Source of the DNA: Acidimicrobiia bacterium
Lineage (GTDB): Bacteria > Actinomycetota > Acidimicrobiia > Acidimicrobiales > Aldehydirespiratoraceae
Length of the DNA: 64,000 nucleotides
Assembly: GCA_022820805.1 (NCBI GenBank)
Contig: JAJEEV010000009.1
Span: 62,001-126,000, forward strand
Reading direction: 5' to 3'
Made by a program: the position numbers and the translations under genes. The notes under the pieces were generated by a model. That model was given only the letters and a program-made list of their open reading frames with translations. It was not told the origin of the DNA and made no database searches. This document shows positions 33,508 to 40,065 of this stretch, piece after piece (position 1 is the stretch's first letter; each line of letters starts with the position of its first letter).

Positions 33508-33684
33508 TTAGCGGCCTCCTTGAGTGGTACGTGGGTAGCTGAAGATGTCTAGTGGTGCGGCATAGTATTTCCCGCTCTTGTTCGCTTCGCTCACGGGCCG
33601 CTCGGGCCACGGCCTCGCCCGCATGTACGGCACCCACTCGCGTTCCCGCTCGGCCTCTCGGGGTCGAGCGGTGTCGGCGTTCAT
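33508..33684 (-). CDS. Small ORF (58 aa) built largely from the dispersed repeat element
   Basis: A 58-codon frame whose ATG overlaps the VOC stop as ATGA, with GGGAGG six bases upstream, and whose TAA ends 2 bp before the alcohol dehydrogenase ATG. Residues about 10-54 lie inside repeat copy 4. Its central ARPWPERPVSEANKSG matches the translation of the other four copies in the same frame (mostly RPWPERPVSAANKSG). The spacing to a later Tyr-Pro-Arg is also kept despite synonymous base changes (TAT CCG CGT against TAC CCA CGT). No known domain. It may be a real small protein, a translational coupler, or simply read-through of an insertion that stayed open. Confidence 0.5.
   Translation of the reverse strand: MNADTARPREAEREREWVPYMRARPWPERPVSEANKSGKYYAAPLDIFSYPRTTQGGR
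33523..33656 (-). repeat. 134-bp dispersed element, diverged copy 4
   Basis: It runs on the minus strand from AGGCCGAGCGG (33656 downward) to GTACCACT. The core is kept (GTGGCCCGAGCGGCCC and GCGAACAAGAGCGGGAA), but both ends have drifted (GCTACCCACGTACCAC against GCCTATCCGCGTGGCCCC) and the flanks CGAG and CAAG are not a clean direct repeat. It is one base shorter than the others, which restores an open frame from the left end through the core. It is the only copy that lies inside a convincing reading frame. Confidence 0.75.
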
Positions 33685-34673
33685 TGTTGCCTCCCGATCC
33701 TGTGCATCTGCAAGGCGGTGTCGCCCCGGCGGGGGAGCACCGCCGGGTTGCGCTTCCAGTCGTCCACCCATCCGTTGGCGCAGCGGCCATGGCGGTGGGC
33801 GTCGACCATCAGGTCGGCCGGCACCGGGCTCATCAACTCGATGTGGGTGCCGTCGGCGTCATAGAGCCAGGCGATGGTGCTGTCGTACTCCGGGTAGTAG
33901 GCGGGTTCGCTTAGCGGCTCCACCCCCCGGTCCACCGCCCGCTGCCAGGTGCCGGCCACGTCGCCGGTGGTGAAGCAGATGTGGTCGTAGCAGCTTCCCC
34001 GGCGCTCGAACACCGGCCCGTCGATGGCGTCGAAGGCGCCGCCGATGATCTCCAGGCTGAACTCGTGGCCGGCCGCATCGAAGAACGGGTCGCTCAGCAT
34101 CACGAAGCCCTGAGTGCCGCCGCCGGGAAGCGGGGCGGTGAAGTCGTAGGTCTTGACCAGCCCGAAGTGCTCGACCCAGAAGGCCTCGGCCCGGGCCAGG
34201 TCCGACGTCACGCAGCACACGTGGTGCAGGGCCAGGTCCTCCCGGGGGCCCCGGACTGGCCGGGGAACGGCCACGTCGCGATGTTCGACCAGGTCGATCA
34301 TGAGACCCTCGGGCGACCACACCCCCGCGGCCACGGCCAGGGTCACACCGTCGACGACGAACGGCTCGGGAGCCCAAGCCGACGGCACCCCGGCATCCAT
34401 GAGCCGGGCGTAGGCCGTCTCCACGTCCTCGCACACCAGCGCCACCCGCTCGATGCTCCAGGGCTGGCTCCTCAGGTACTCCTCGGACTCGGCCAGCAGG
34501 GGCGGACCCTGGAACTCGAGCAGCACGTCGGTTCCCGCGCCGCCGTAGGCCACGTCGTGGGAGCCGCGGCGGTAGGTCCGCTCGGTCAGCTCGCACCCCA
34601 GAGCCCGGTAGACGCCGAAGCTGAAGTCCACGTCGGGGGCCAGAAACCCCACATGGTCGAACCGGAACTCCAT
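33681..34673 (-). CDS. Vicinal oxygen chelate (VOC) protein, four-module
   Basis: A 330-residue VOC-superfamily protein with four beta-alpha-beta modules: RFDHVGFLAPDV, ERVALVCEDVETA, LALHHVCCVTSDLA and YDHICFTTGDVAG. Metal-ligand candidates are the module His residues and Glu in THIELM. Such proteins include extradiol dioxygenases, glyoxalases, epimerases and lactoylglutathione lyase-like enzymes. AAGG seven bases upstream favours the ATG at 34673 over a GTG one codon earlier. It follows the LDH2-type gene by 27 bp and overlaps the small ORF by ATGA. Confidence 0.82.
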   Translation of the reverse strand: MEFRFDHVGFLAPDVDFSFGVYRALGCELTERTYRRGSHDVAYGGAGTDVLLEFQGPPLLAESEEYLRSQPWSIERVALVCEDVETAYARLMDAGVPSAWAPEPFVVDGVTLAVAAGVWSPEGLMIDLVEHRDVAVPRPVRGPREDLALHHVCCVTSDLARAEAFWVEHFGLVKTYDFTAPLPGGGTQGFVMLSDPFFDAAGHEFSLEIIGGAFDAIDGPVFERRGSCYDHICFTTGDVAGTWQRAVDRGVEPLSEPAYYPEYDSTIAWLYDADGTHIELMSPVPADLMVDAHRHGRCANGWVDDWKRNPAVLPRRGDTALQMHRIGRQQ

Positions 34674-34700
34674 CACCGGACCTTCATAGCGGCTGCGTCC

Positions 34701-35843
34701 CTAGCCGGAGAACTCGGCTCGGAGGGTGTCGATGTCTAGGTCGACGCTCTCGACGACCTGCATGAACGAGTCCCAGTGGGCGGGCAGGATCTCGACCGGG
34801 TCGGATGAGGCCATGGCCCGCCAGCCTCGCTCTCCGGGCAGGAAGATCTCGTCCACTCCCGGGCGCCGTTTGGCGCCCTTCACCGCCTCGACCAGCCGGT
34901 CCGACTTGCGGCCCGCCTCGTCGGCGGGCATCCAGTGCGACGGGTCGATCACGATCACGCAGGCTCCGCCGGTGAGGGCCTCGTCGCGGGGCTCCAGCCA
35001 GTAGGACGGGGGTCCGGCGATCTCGGGGCTCAACCGGGCGCCCGGGTTGATGATCCCGGCCAGCATCTCAGTGAACAGGTTGAAGGCGTACAGCCGGGGT
35101 GTGCCGAACACCGACGGCGCCTCGCAGTCCGAGACCCGGCCGTAGTCCTCCATCTGCTTGAAGTAGGGGGCCGGATCGTCGGTGAGCTCGCCGGTTTCGG
35201 GATCGACCAGGAAGGGCCCGGAGAGCCGCTTGCCCTGGAAGTAGGCCTCGCTGAGGTCGCCGTCGTGGACCTCGACGGCCTGGATGTCGGAGGTGATGGG
35301 CGGGTGCTCGCCGCCTGGGGCCGCGGCCGCGAACGGCGCCCCCGACAGGACGTTCTCCATGCCGCCCCACGGTGACACCAGCGGCAGGCTGTTGTTGGTG
35401 GCCATGGCCATCATGCCTTCCCGGGCCGCCATCCGGACATAGGTGCCGAAGGCGCCGGCGTCGTTGAAGTCGCGCACGAAGGCGATGGCGATGGCGTGCT
35501 CGCGGGCCTTGGCGATGGCGGCGGTGGTCGCCATCGTGATGGCCCACTGGCCCGAGGAGCGTCGGGCGTCGATCACCAGCCACGTCGGCCCCTCGTCAAC
35601 CACCTCGGGAACCGCGGTGACGTCCATGGTGCCGGTGCGGGCCATCAGCACCGGGATCTCGAAGACGCCCATGCCCTGGGTGAGCTTGCCGTTGCGGTCC
35701 CCGTCGGACACGCAGCCGGCCACCACCGCGGCGTGCTCGGCCGAGAAGCCCAGCTCGCCCAGCACCCGGCGGTAGCAGTGCTCCAGAAAGTCAGGGTCCT
35801 CGCTCCGCATGGCCCTGCTTCGGACGGGATCGGGCTCAGTCAT
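34701..35843 (-). CDS. Malate/L-lactate/ureidoglycolate dehydrogenase family (LDH2)
   Basis: A 380-residue NAD(P)-dependent 2-hydroxyacid dehydrogenase of the LDH2/MDH2 family. Family traits are an N-terminal helix region with GVFEIPVLM, then AFGTYVRMAAREGMMAMATNNS, and ETGELTDDPAPYF. The ATG at 35843 is used because GAAGGGAG sits five bases upstream; an earlier in-frame ATG has none. It would oxidise a hydroxy acid to a 2-oxo acid. It is the first gene of the minus-strand operon continuing through VOC, small ORF, alcohol dehydrogenase and formamidase-like genes, and is divergent from the luciferase-like gene at 35893. Confidence 0.87.
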   Translation of the reverse strand: MTEPDPVRSRAMRSEDPDFLEHCYRRVLGELGFSAEHAAVVAGCVSDGDRNGKLTQGMGVFEIPVLMARTGTMDVTAVPEVVDEGPTWLVIDARRSSGQWAITMATTAAIAKAREHAIAIAFVRDFNDAGAFGTYVRMAAREGMMAMATNNSLPLVSPWGGMENVLSGAPFAAAAPGGEHPPITSDIQAVEVHDGDLSEAYFQGKRLSGPFLVDPETGELTDDPAPYFKQMEDYGRVSDCEAPSVFGTPRLYAFNLFTEMLAGIINPGARLSPEIAGPPSYWLEPRDEALTGGACVIVIDPSHWMPADEAGRKSDRLVEAVKGAKRRPGVDEIFLPGERGWRAMASSDPVEILPAHWDSFMQVVESVDLDIDTLRAEFSG

Positions 35844-35892
35844 GTCGGCTCCCTTCGTCGCCGGCTGGCTCACTACTCTAGGAATCCGTCCA

Positions 35893-36966
35893 ATGACTGA
35901 CTGCTCGCTCTACCTCTCCACCGCGGGCGCCGACTGGGAGCAGACCCGGGCGCTGACCCTGGCGGCCGAGCGCCTGGGCTATCGGGCTGTGTGGCTGATG
36001 GACAACACCGCCGGGTGGGCGGGTGCGCCTCACGAGACGCCGCTGCTGGAGCCGTGGGCCGCCATCCCAGCCCTGGCCGAGGCCACCGACCGCATCGCGT
36101 TGGGCACACTGGCGACACCTCCTGGACGGCGCCATCCGGCCATCCTGGCCCGCCAGATCGCCACCGCGGACCGCATCAGCGGGGGCCGGGTCGAGCTGAC
36201 GATGGGAGCCGGGGACGAGCCCCAGATGTATGAGCTGATGGGCCAGCCCCTGCTGGACCCGGCCCGGCGCATCGACCAGATGGTCGAGGAGATGGCGATA
36301 GTGCGCAGCCTGTGGACCCGATCCCGCACCACCCTCCACGGCTCCTTCTACGACATCGCCGATGGGGTGTGCGAGCCCAAACCGGAGGGACCGATTCCTC
36401 TGTGGATCCCGCTGGCGTGGGGCAAGAGCCGGATGCCGTCGGTGATCGCCGAATGGGCCGACGGGTTCTCCGTGGCCCCGCACCTGGCTGCGGCCGCCAT
36501 GGTGAGGAAGCAGATCGAGCGGGTACGCCGCGCCTGTGAGCACCGTGAGCGCGATCCGGCGTCGCTGCGAAGCAATCGGCTGGTCGGCGTGACCCTCACC
36601 GACAAGGCAGTGGACGTCGCGGTGGCCAAGCGCCGGTTGCTGGAGGGCGCCGACGAGCGAACCCGCCAGGTGATGGATGCCGCTGGCCAGTACTGGCGTG
36701 ACATCCTGCACCGTCAATGGCCCGACGATGTGCCCGCGGTGTACACGTTCGAGGACTTCTACGACGTGACCGAATTCCACTGCGTCGGAAACCCCGAACA
36801 GGTGGCCGAGCAGATCACAGCCGGGGTATCGGAACTCGGCATCCGGGAGGTGGTGGTGTGGCCCCACGGCATGCTCCGCTCCTGGGAACCGCCCTGCGTG
36901 GCTGCGCAGGCAGAATTGGTGGAACGCTTCGCGGTTGAGGTGATGCCGCTCCTGGAGGTTCAGTGA
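35893..36966 (+). CDS. Luciferase-like (F420/FMN-dependent) oxidoreductase
   Basis: A 357-residue member of the luciferase-like superfamily: TRALTLAAERLGYRAVWLMD near the start, then ISGGRVELTMGAG, and a C-terminal CVGNPEQVAEQITAGVSELG. It is more distant from the genes at 5865 and 24286 than those are from each other. It is divergent from the LDH2 operon and 57 bp ahead of the phytanoyl-CoA dioxygenase-like gene, so it likely forms a two-gene unit with that gene. The ATG at 35893 is 49 bp from the opposing start; no clear ribosome site is seen, so it may be leaderless. Confidence 0.84.
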   Translation: MTDCSLYLSTAGADWEQTRALTLAAERLGYRAVWLMDNTAGWAGAPHETPLLEPWAAIPALAEATDRIALGTLATPPGRRHPAILARQIATADRISGGRVELTMGAGDEPQMYELMGQPLLDPARRIDQMVEEMAIVRSLWTRSRTTLHGSFYDIADGVCEPKPEGPIPLWIPLAWGKSRMPSVIAEWADGFSVAPHLAAAAMVRKQIERVRRACEHRERDPASLRSNRLVGVTLTDKAVDVAVAKRRLLEGADERTRQVMDAAGQYWRDILHRQWPDDVPAVYTFEDFYDVTEFHCVGNPEQVAEQITAGVSELGIREVVVWPHGMLRSWEPPCVAAQAELVERFAVEVMPLLEVQ

Positions 36967-37023
36967 GCCCGAGCACGACAGGCAGGATCCGGGACCTGGC
37001 CGGGTTGGAGAGGACTGGCGAGG

Positions 37024-37857
37024 ATGGCTGAGGTGGGGCGGCTGCCCGCGGACTGCACGACCGACGACATCGTCGAGGCCAACGAGCGCGACGGTGGTGT
37101 GATTGTCGACGGCTGGCTCTCGCCCGACCTTCTGGGGCGGTTCAACGCCGAGCTGGAGCCGTGGCTCGATTCCCACGGCGGCACCGACTCGGGATCTGAC
37201 ACGTCCGACGAGTTCCTGGGGAGGCGAACCCGGCGGCTTCACGCGCTGTGCGTCAAGGCACCCAGCTTCGTGGAGATCATGCTCGACGAGCGCATGCTCG
37301 GCTTCGCCGAGGCGGTGATGGGGCCGATAAGCCCCACGATCATCCTCAACAACGGAGAGGTCATCGACATCGGCCCGGGGGAGTCGGCCCAGCCGTTCCA
37401 CCGGGATGACGACGCCTGGAACTTCGCCCGCACGGCCGCTCCGATGATCGTCAACTCCATCACCGCCCTGGTCGACATCACCCCCGAGATGGGGGGCACG
37501 CTCGTGGCGCCCGGCAGCCACCGCTGGGAGCCCGGCCGCGAGCCTGATCCCGGGGAGGTGGCCGCCTGCTCGCTGCCGGCCGGCTCGGTGCTGTTCTTCC
37601 GGGGCGACACCCTGCACGCCGGCGGCGCCAACCGCACCCGCGACCGCCGGCGGCGGGCCCTGTCCACCGGCTACTGCTGCGGCTGGCTGCGACCGGTGGA
37701 GAACAGCTACACCAACACCCCGCCCGACGTGGCCCGCAGGCTGCCCCGGCGGGCCCAGGAACTGCTGGGCTACGCCCTGTACGACGCTTCGTCGGTGGGC
37801 GGCGGCTACCTCGGCTACCACGACATGGGCGACCCGATGCGCCTCATGGGGGGCTGA
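37024..37857 (+). CDS. Phytanoyl-CoA dioxygenase (PhyH) family protein
   Basis: A 277-residue Fe(II)/2-oxoglutarate-dependent oxygenase of the PhyH family. The iron triad is HxD at 126-128 (PFHRDDD) and His 198 (DTLHAGGAN), with a basic stretch RRRRALS for 2-oxoglutarate. The family hydroxylates next to a carbonyl or at unactivated carbons in lipids and small metabolites. It follows a luciferase-like gene by 57 bp and ends 10 bp from the convergent VOC gene. Expansion of this family is common in environmental actinobacteria; substrate unknown. Confidence 0.87.
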   Translation: MAEVGRLPADCTTDDIVEANERDGGVIVDGWLSPDLLGRFNAELEPWLDSHGGTDSGSDTSDEFLGRRTRRLHALCVKAPSFVEIMLDERMLGFAEAVMGPISPTIILNNGEVIDIGPGESAQPFHRDDDAWNFARTAAPMIVNSITALVDITPEMGGTLVAPGSHRWEPGREPDPGEVAACSLPAGSVLFFRGDTLHAGGANRTRDRRRRALSTGYCCGWLRPVENSYTNTPPDVARRLPRRAQELLGYALYDASSVGGGYLGYHDMGDPMRLMGG

Positions 37858-37867
37858 CGGGATCGGG

Positions 37868-38335
37868 CTAGAGCTCGTCGAGTGATTCTGAGGACGAGCC
37901 GATGGACATGAACTCGATGATGGTGCCGAAGGGGTCCCGGCAGTAGACCGCCTCGCCGCCGTGGTCGTAGCCCAGCGGTTCTCCCATCCGGGAACCGCCC
38001 AGCTCGACGACCCGGTCGAGGGCGGCGCCCACGTCGTCCACCTCCATGGCTAGGTGGCGCAGCCCCAGCTCGTGGGCACCCCGATCGGCTGGATCGTCGC
38101 CCTCCCGTTCGGGGGCGTGGTACTGCCACAGCTCCAGGTAGCTGCTCGATCCCCGCATCATCACACCGTCGGCGGAGGATCCGACCAGTCCCACCGCGCT
38201 GTCGGCGTCGGGGAAGGGGTCACGCCACCGGTCCCGTGCGATGATCTCCATGTCGAGCAGCGCGCCGTAGAAGGCGATCGCCGCGTCCAGGTCGCGAACC
38301 ACCAACCCCGCGTGGTGGATCCCTCTGATGTTCAA
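37868..38335 (-). CDS. Single-domain VOC (glyoxalase-like) protein
   Basis: A 155-residue glyoxalase/VOC-fold protein: GIHHAGLVVRDLDAAIAFY (first module), LRHLAMEVDDV (second module) and DPFGTIIEFM with the metal-ligand Glu. Methylmalonyl-CoA epimerase and lactoylglutathione lyase have the same layout. The TTG at 38335 is inferred: it is one base after the stop of the upstream VOC gene and begins exactly at the domain, but no ribosome site is evident, so translation may be coupled. Function open. Confidence 0.8.
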   Translation of the reverse strand: MNIRGIHHAGLVVRDLDAAIAFYGALLDMEIIARDRWRDPFPDADSAVGLVGSSADGVMMRGSSSYLELWQYHAPEREGDDPADRGAHELGLRHLAMEVDDVGAALDRVVELGGSRMGEPLGYDHGGEAVYCRDPFGTIIEFMSIGSSSESLDEL

Positions 38336-38336
38336 G

Positions 38337-39209
38337 TCAGGCGGCCAGTCGCTCTCGTACCTGCACCAGGTTGCCGCTGGGCTCTCGCAGGTACCCGGTG
38401 CGGGCGCCGATGCGGTCGTCGTGAGCGGGGGCGGCCACCTCGCCGAAGCCGGCGGCTATGGCGTCGCGCCAGGCGGCGTCCACGTCGCCGGCCTGGTACA
38501 GCACGGTGGAGATCACCGGCCCGTGGCGCTCCATCAGGGCGTGCTCGGCCTCGGTGCTGGGGGTGGCCAGCACGTTCACGCACTGGCGGCCGTCGTAGGT
38601 GTGGTCGGCCAGGTACACGAGACCGTCGTTGCCGCTGCGGGCATCGAGGATGATCCGCTGGCCCAGCACGTCGGTGTACCACTCGACCTGGCTGTCGAGG
38701 TCGCGGCACAGCTGTACCACGCCCAGGGTCTGCAGACCGGGATGCCCCACCGGGCGGAACTCCACGTCGGGGGTCTTGAACTCGCTCGGGTACGACATGA
38801 TCTCCACCCAGCGGCCCTCAGGGTCGATGGCCACGAAGCCGTGGTAGGTGTCGCCGAACTCCTCGTAGGGCATTGCCACCGTGGCGCCGTTGGACTGCAG
38901 GTGGTCGACGGTGTCGTAGGCGCTGGGCACGATCCAGCAGATGTGGTTGATGCCCGAGTCGTGCTCGGCGAACCACCTGCGCTCGTACTCGAACTGGTAC
39001 GGCGGCGCCTCGAGCTGCATCTGGAAGGGCGCGCCGCAGGCCAGGAACGTGTAGTCCACGCCCCCTTCGCCGGTGTGGTGCATGTCGGCGACACCCTCCC
39101 AGTAGTAGGCGGGGATGGCGTGGTACCAGCGCAGCCAGTTCCACATGGCGTCGCGGGGCTGCTTCTCGTAGATGCACAGGTGGTGAAGCTGGTAGGTGGG
39201 CACAGTCAT
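38337..39209 (-). CDS. Two-domain VOC protein
   Basis: A 290-residue protein with four VOC modules: YQLHHLCIYEK, GINHICWIVPSAY, LGVVQLCRDLDSQVEWY and VISTVLYQAGDVDAAW. Metal ligands are the His of modules 1 and 2 and Glu in GRWVEIMSYP. GGGAGA lies upstream of the ATG at 39209. It forms a two-gene unit with the single-domain VOC protein at 37868 (1 bp between stop and start). Extradiol dioxygenase or isomerase activity is possible, but no substrate can be named. Confidence 0.8.
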   Translation of the reverse strand: MTVPTYQLHHLCIYEKQPRDAMWNWLRWYHAIPAYYWEGVADMHHTGEGGVDYTFLACGAPFQMQLEAPPYQFEYERRWFAEHDSGINHICWIVPSAYDTVDHLQSNGATVAMPYEEFGDTYHGFVAIDPEGRWVEIMSYPSEFKTPDVEFRPVGHPGLQTLGVVQLCRDLDSQVEWYTDVLGQRIILDARSGNDGLVYLADHTYDGRQCVNVLATPSTEAEHALMERHGPVISTVLYQAGDVDAAWRDAIAAGFGEVAAPAHDDRIGARTGYLREPSGNLVQVRERLAA

Positions 39210-39303
39210 CGGCGTCTCCCGGCGCGGTCGTTGCTGGTGCGAGCCCCACGATAGAAGCCGGCCAGACGCAAGGCCTGATCCGGCAAGCCTCCAGGCTCAA
39301 GCT

Positions 39304-39720
39304 TTACGGATCGTCGGGGACGACCAGGCGCTCCAGCGGCTGGCCGGTGATGCCGGCAATGAGTCTGAAGTCCTTGTCATAGTGCAGGACGGTCAGCCCA
39401 GTGCCCTCGGCGGTCGCGGCGATTAGAAGATCGGGAACCGAGGGCGCCCGATGATGGCCCGCCTGCGCCAGGGCAAGTTGCACGGCGACCGCACGGTCCT
39501 CCATGGCGGGCGTGAGGTACTCGACCGGCATGGCGCTTAGCGGCGGCTCGGCGAGACTGTGTTGGAGGTCTTGGGCTGAGCGGGCCGAGAACCCGATCTC
39601 AAGCCGGGTCACCGTGGAGATGCGGACCAGCCCGCGTTGGATTCTTGAGGCCCACTCCGCGGCGTCGGGACTCGAGTCGAGCCGTACCAGGGCTGATTTG
39701 TCGATCAGCCAGGCGGTCAT
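39304..39720 (-). CDS. vapC: VapC-like PIN-domain toxin
   Basis: A 138-residue PIN-domain ribonuclease. Acidic metal residues are seen at D7 (WLIDKSALV), E41 (TRLEIGF), D97 ([11 protein letters not shown]) and D115/D117 (HYDKDF). VapC toxins cleave RNA, often tRNA, and are held by VapB. The ATG at 39720 overlaps the antitoxin stop as ATGA, the usual arrangement. The gap after it (39210-39303) contains only weak stems. Confidence 0.87.
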   Translation of the reverse strand: MTAWLIDKSALVRLDSSPDAAEWASRIQRGLVRISTVTRLEIGFSARSAQDLQHSLAEPPLSAMPVEYLTPAMEDRAVAVQLALAQAGHHRAPSVPDLLIAATAEGTGLTVLHYDKDFRLIAGITGQPLERLVVPDDP

Positions 39721-39938
39721 GACCAGGCCGACCGCATCAGGTCGGGGTCGGCCAGGTCTGTGAAGGTCTCCTTGAAGCGCCGGAGAGACTCCACGGTCAC
39801 TTCGCCGGCAGAATCGGCGCGTTCCCGCTCAAGCGTCCTCCGCAGGTACTCGGCCCTCGACAGTCCGGCTTTCCTGGCGTTGGCCTCGATAGCCGCGACT
39901 ACGTCTTCGGGCACGCCGCGAATGAGAATGTCGGTCAC
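39717..39938 (-). CDS. vapB: VapB-like antitoxin (ribbon-helix-helix)
   Basis: A 73-residue antitoxin. The N-terminal [20 protein letters not shown] and [14 protein letters not shown] form the ribbon-helix-helix of the FitA/VapB type; the C-terminal tail would bind the toxin. The GTG at 39938 has AGGAGGAG upstream. It normally binds operator palindromes in its own promoter with VapC; an AT-rich inverted repeat lies at 39961-39976. The pair is isolated between metabolic genes. Confidence 0.85.
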   Translation of the reverse strand: MTDILIRGVPEDVVAAIEANARKAGLSRAEYLRRTLERERADSAGEVTVESLRRFKETFTDLADPDLMRSAWS

Positions 39939-39960
39939 GGCTCCTCCTCGGGTCAGGGTG

Positions 39961-39976
39961 GATATCTCATGATATC
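39961..39976. promoter_or_regulatory. Candidate VapB operator
   Basis: GATATC-TCAT-GATATC, overlapping a second palindrome ATGATATCAT (39969-39978), lies 23 bp upstream of the vapB start. It is by far the most AT-rich patch in this stretch. The placement over the promoter suits autoregulation by the VapBC complex. Confidence 0.55.
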
Positions 39977-40065
39977 ATCACCGGTTCGGGTTCGCCGCCG
40001 CCAGCCTGGGGACCCGCCCGGTAGCGTCCTCTCACCGCCGGAGGACGACATCGGAGGGTGCGCGA

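Noticed and set aside
33508-33684. Small ORF as a RiPP precursor peptide
   Set aside because: No radical SAM, YcaO, lanthipeptide or protease gene lies nearby, there is no leader-core pattern, and most of the peptide derives from a repeat element.
39210-39303. AGCCT-GG-AGGCT stem after vapC as a terminator
   Set aside because: Short stem with a 2-base loop and no clear T-run.
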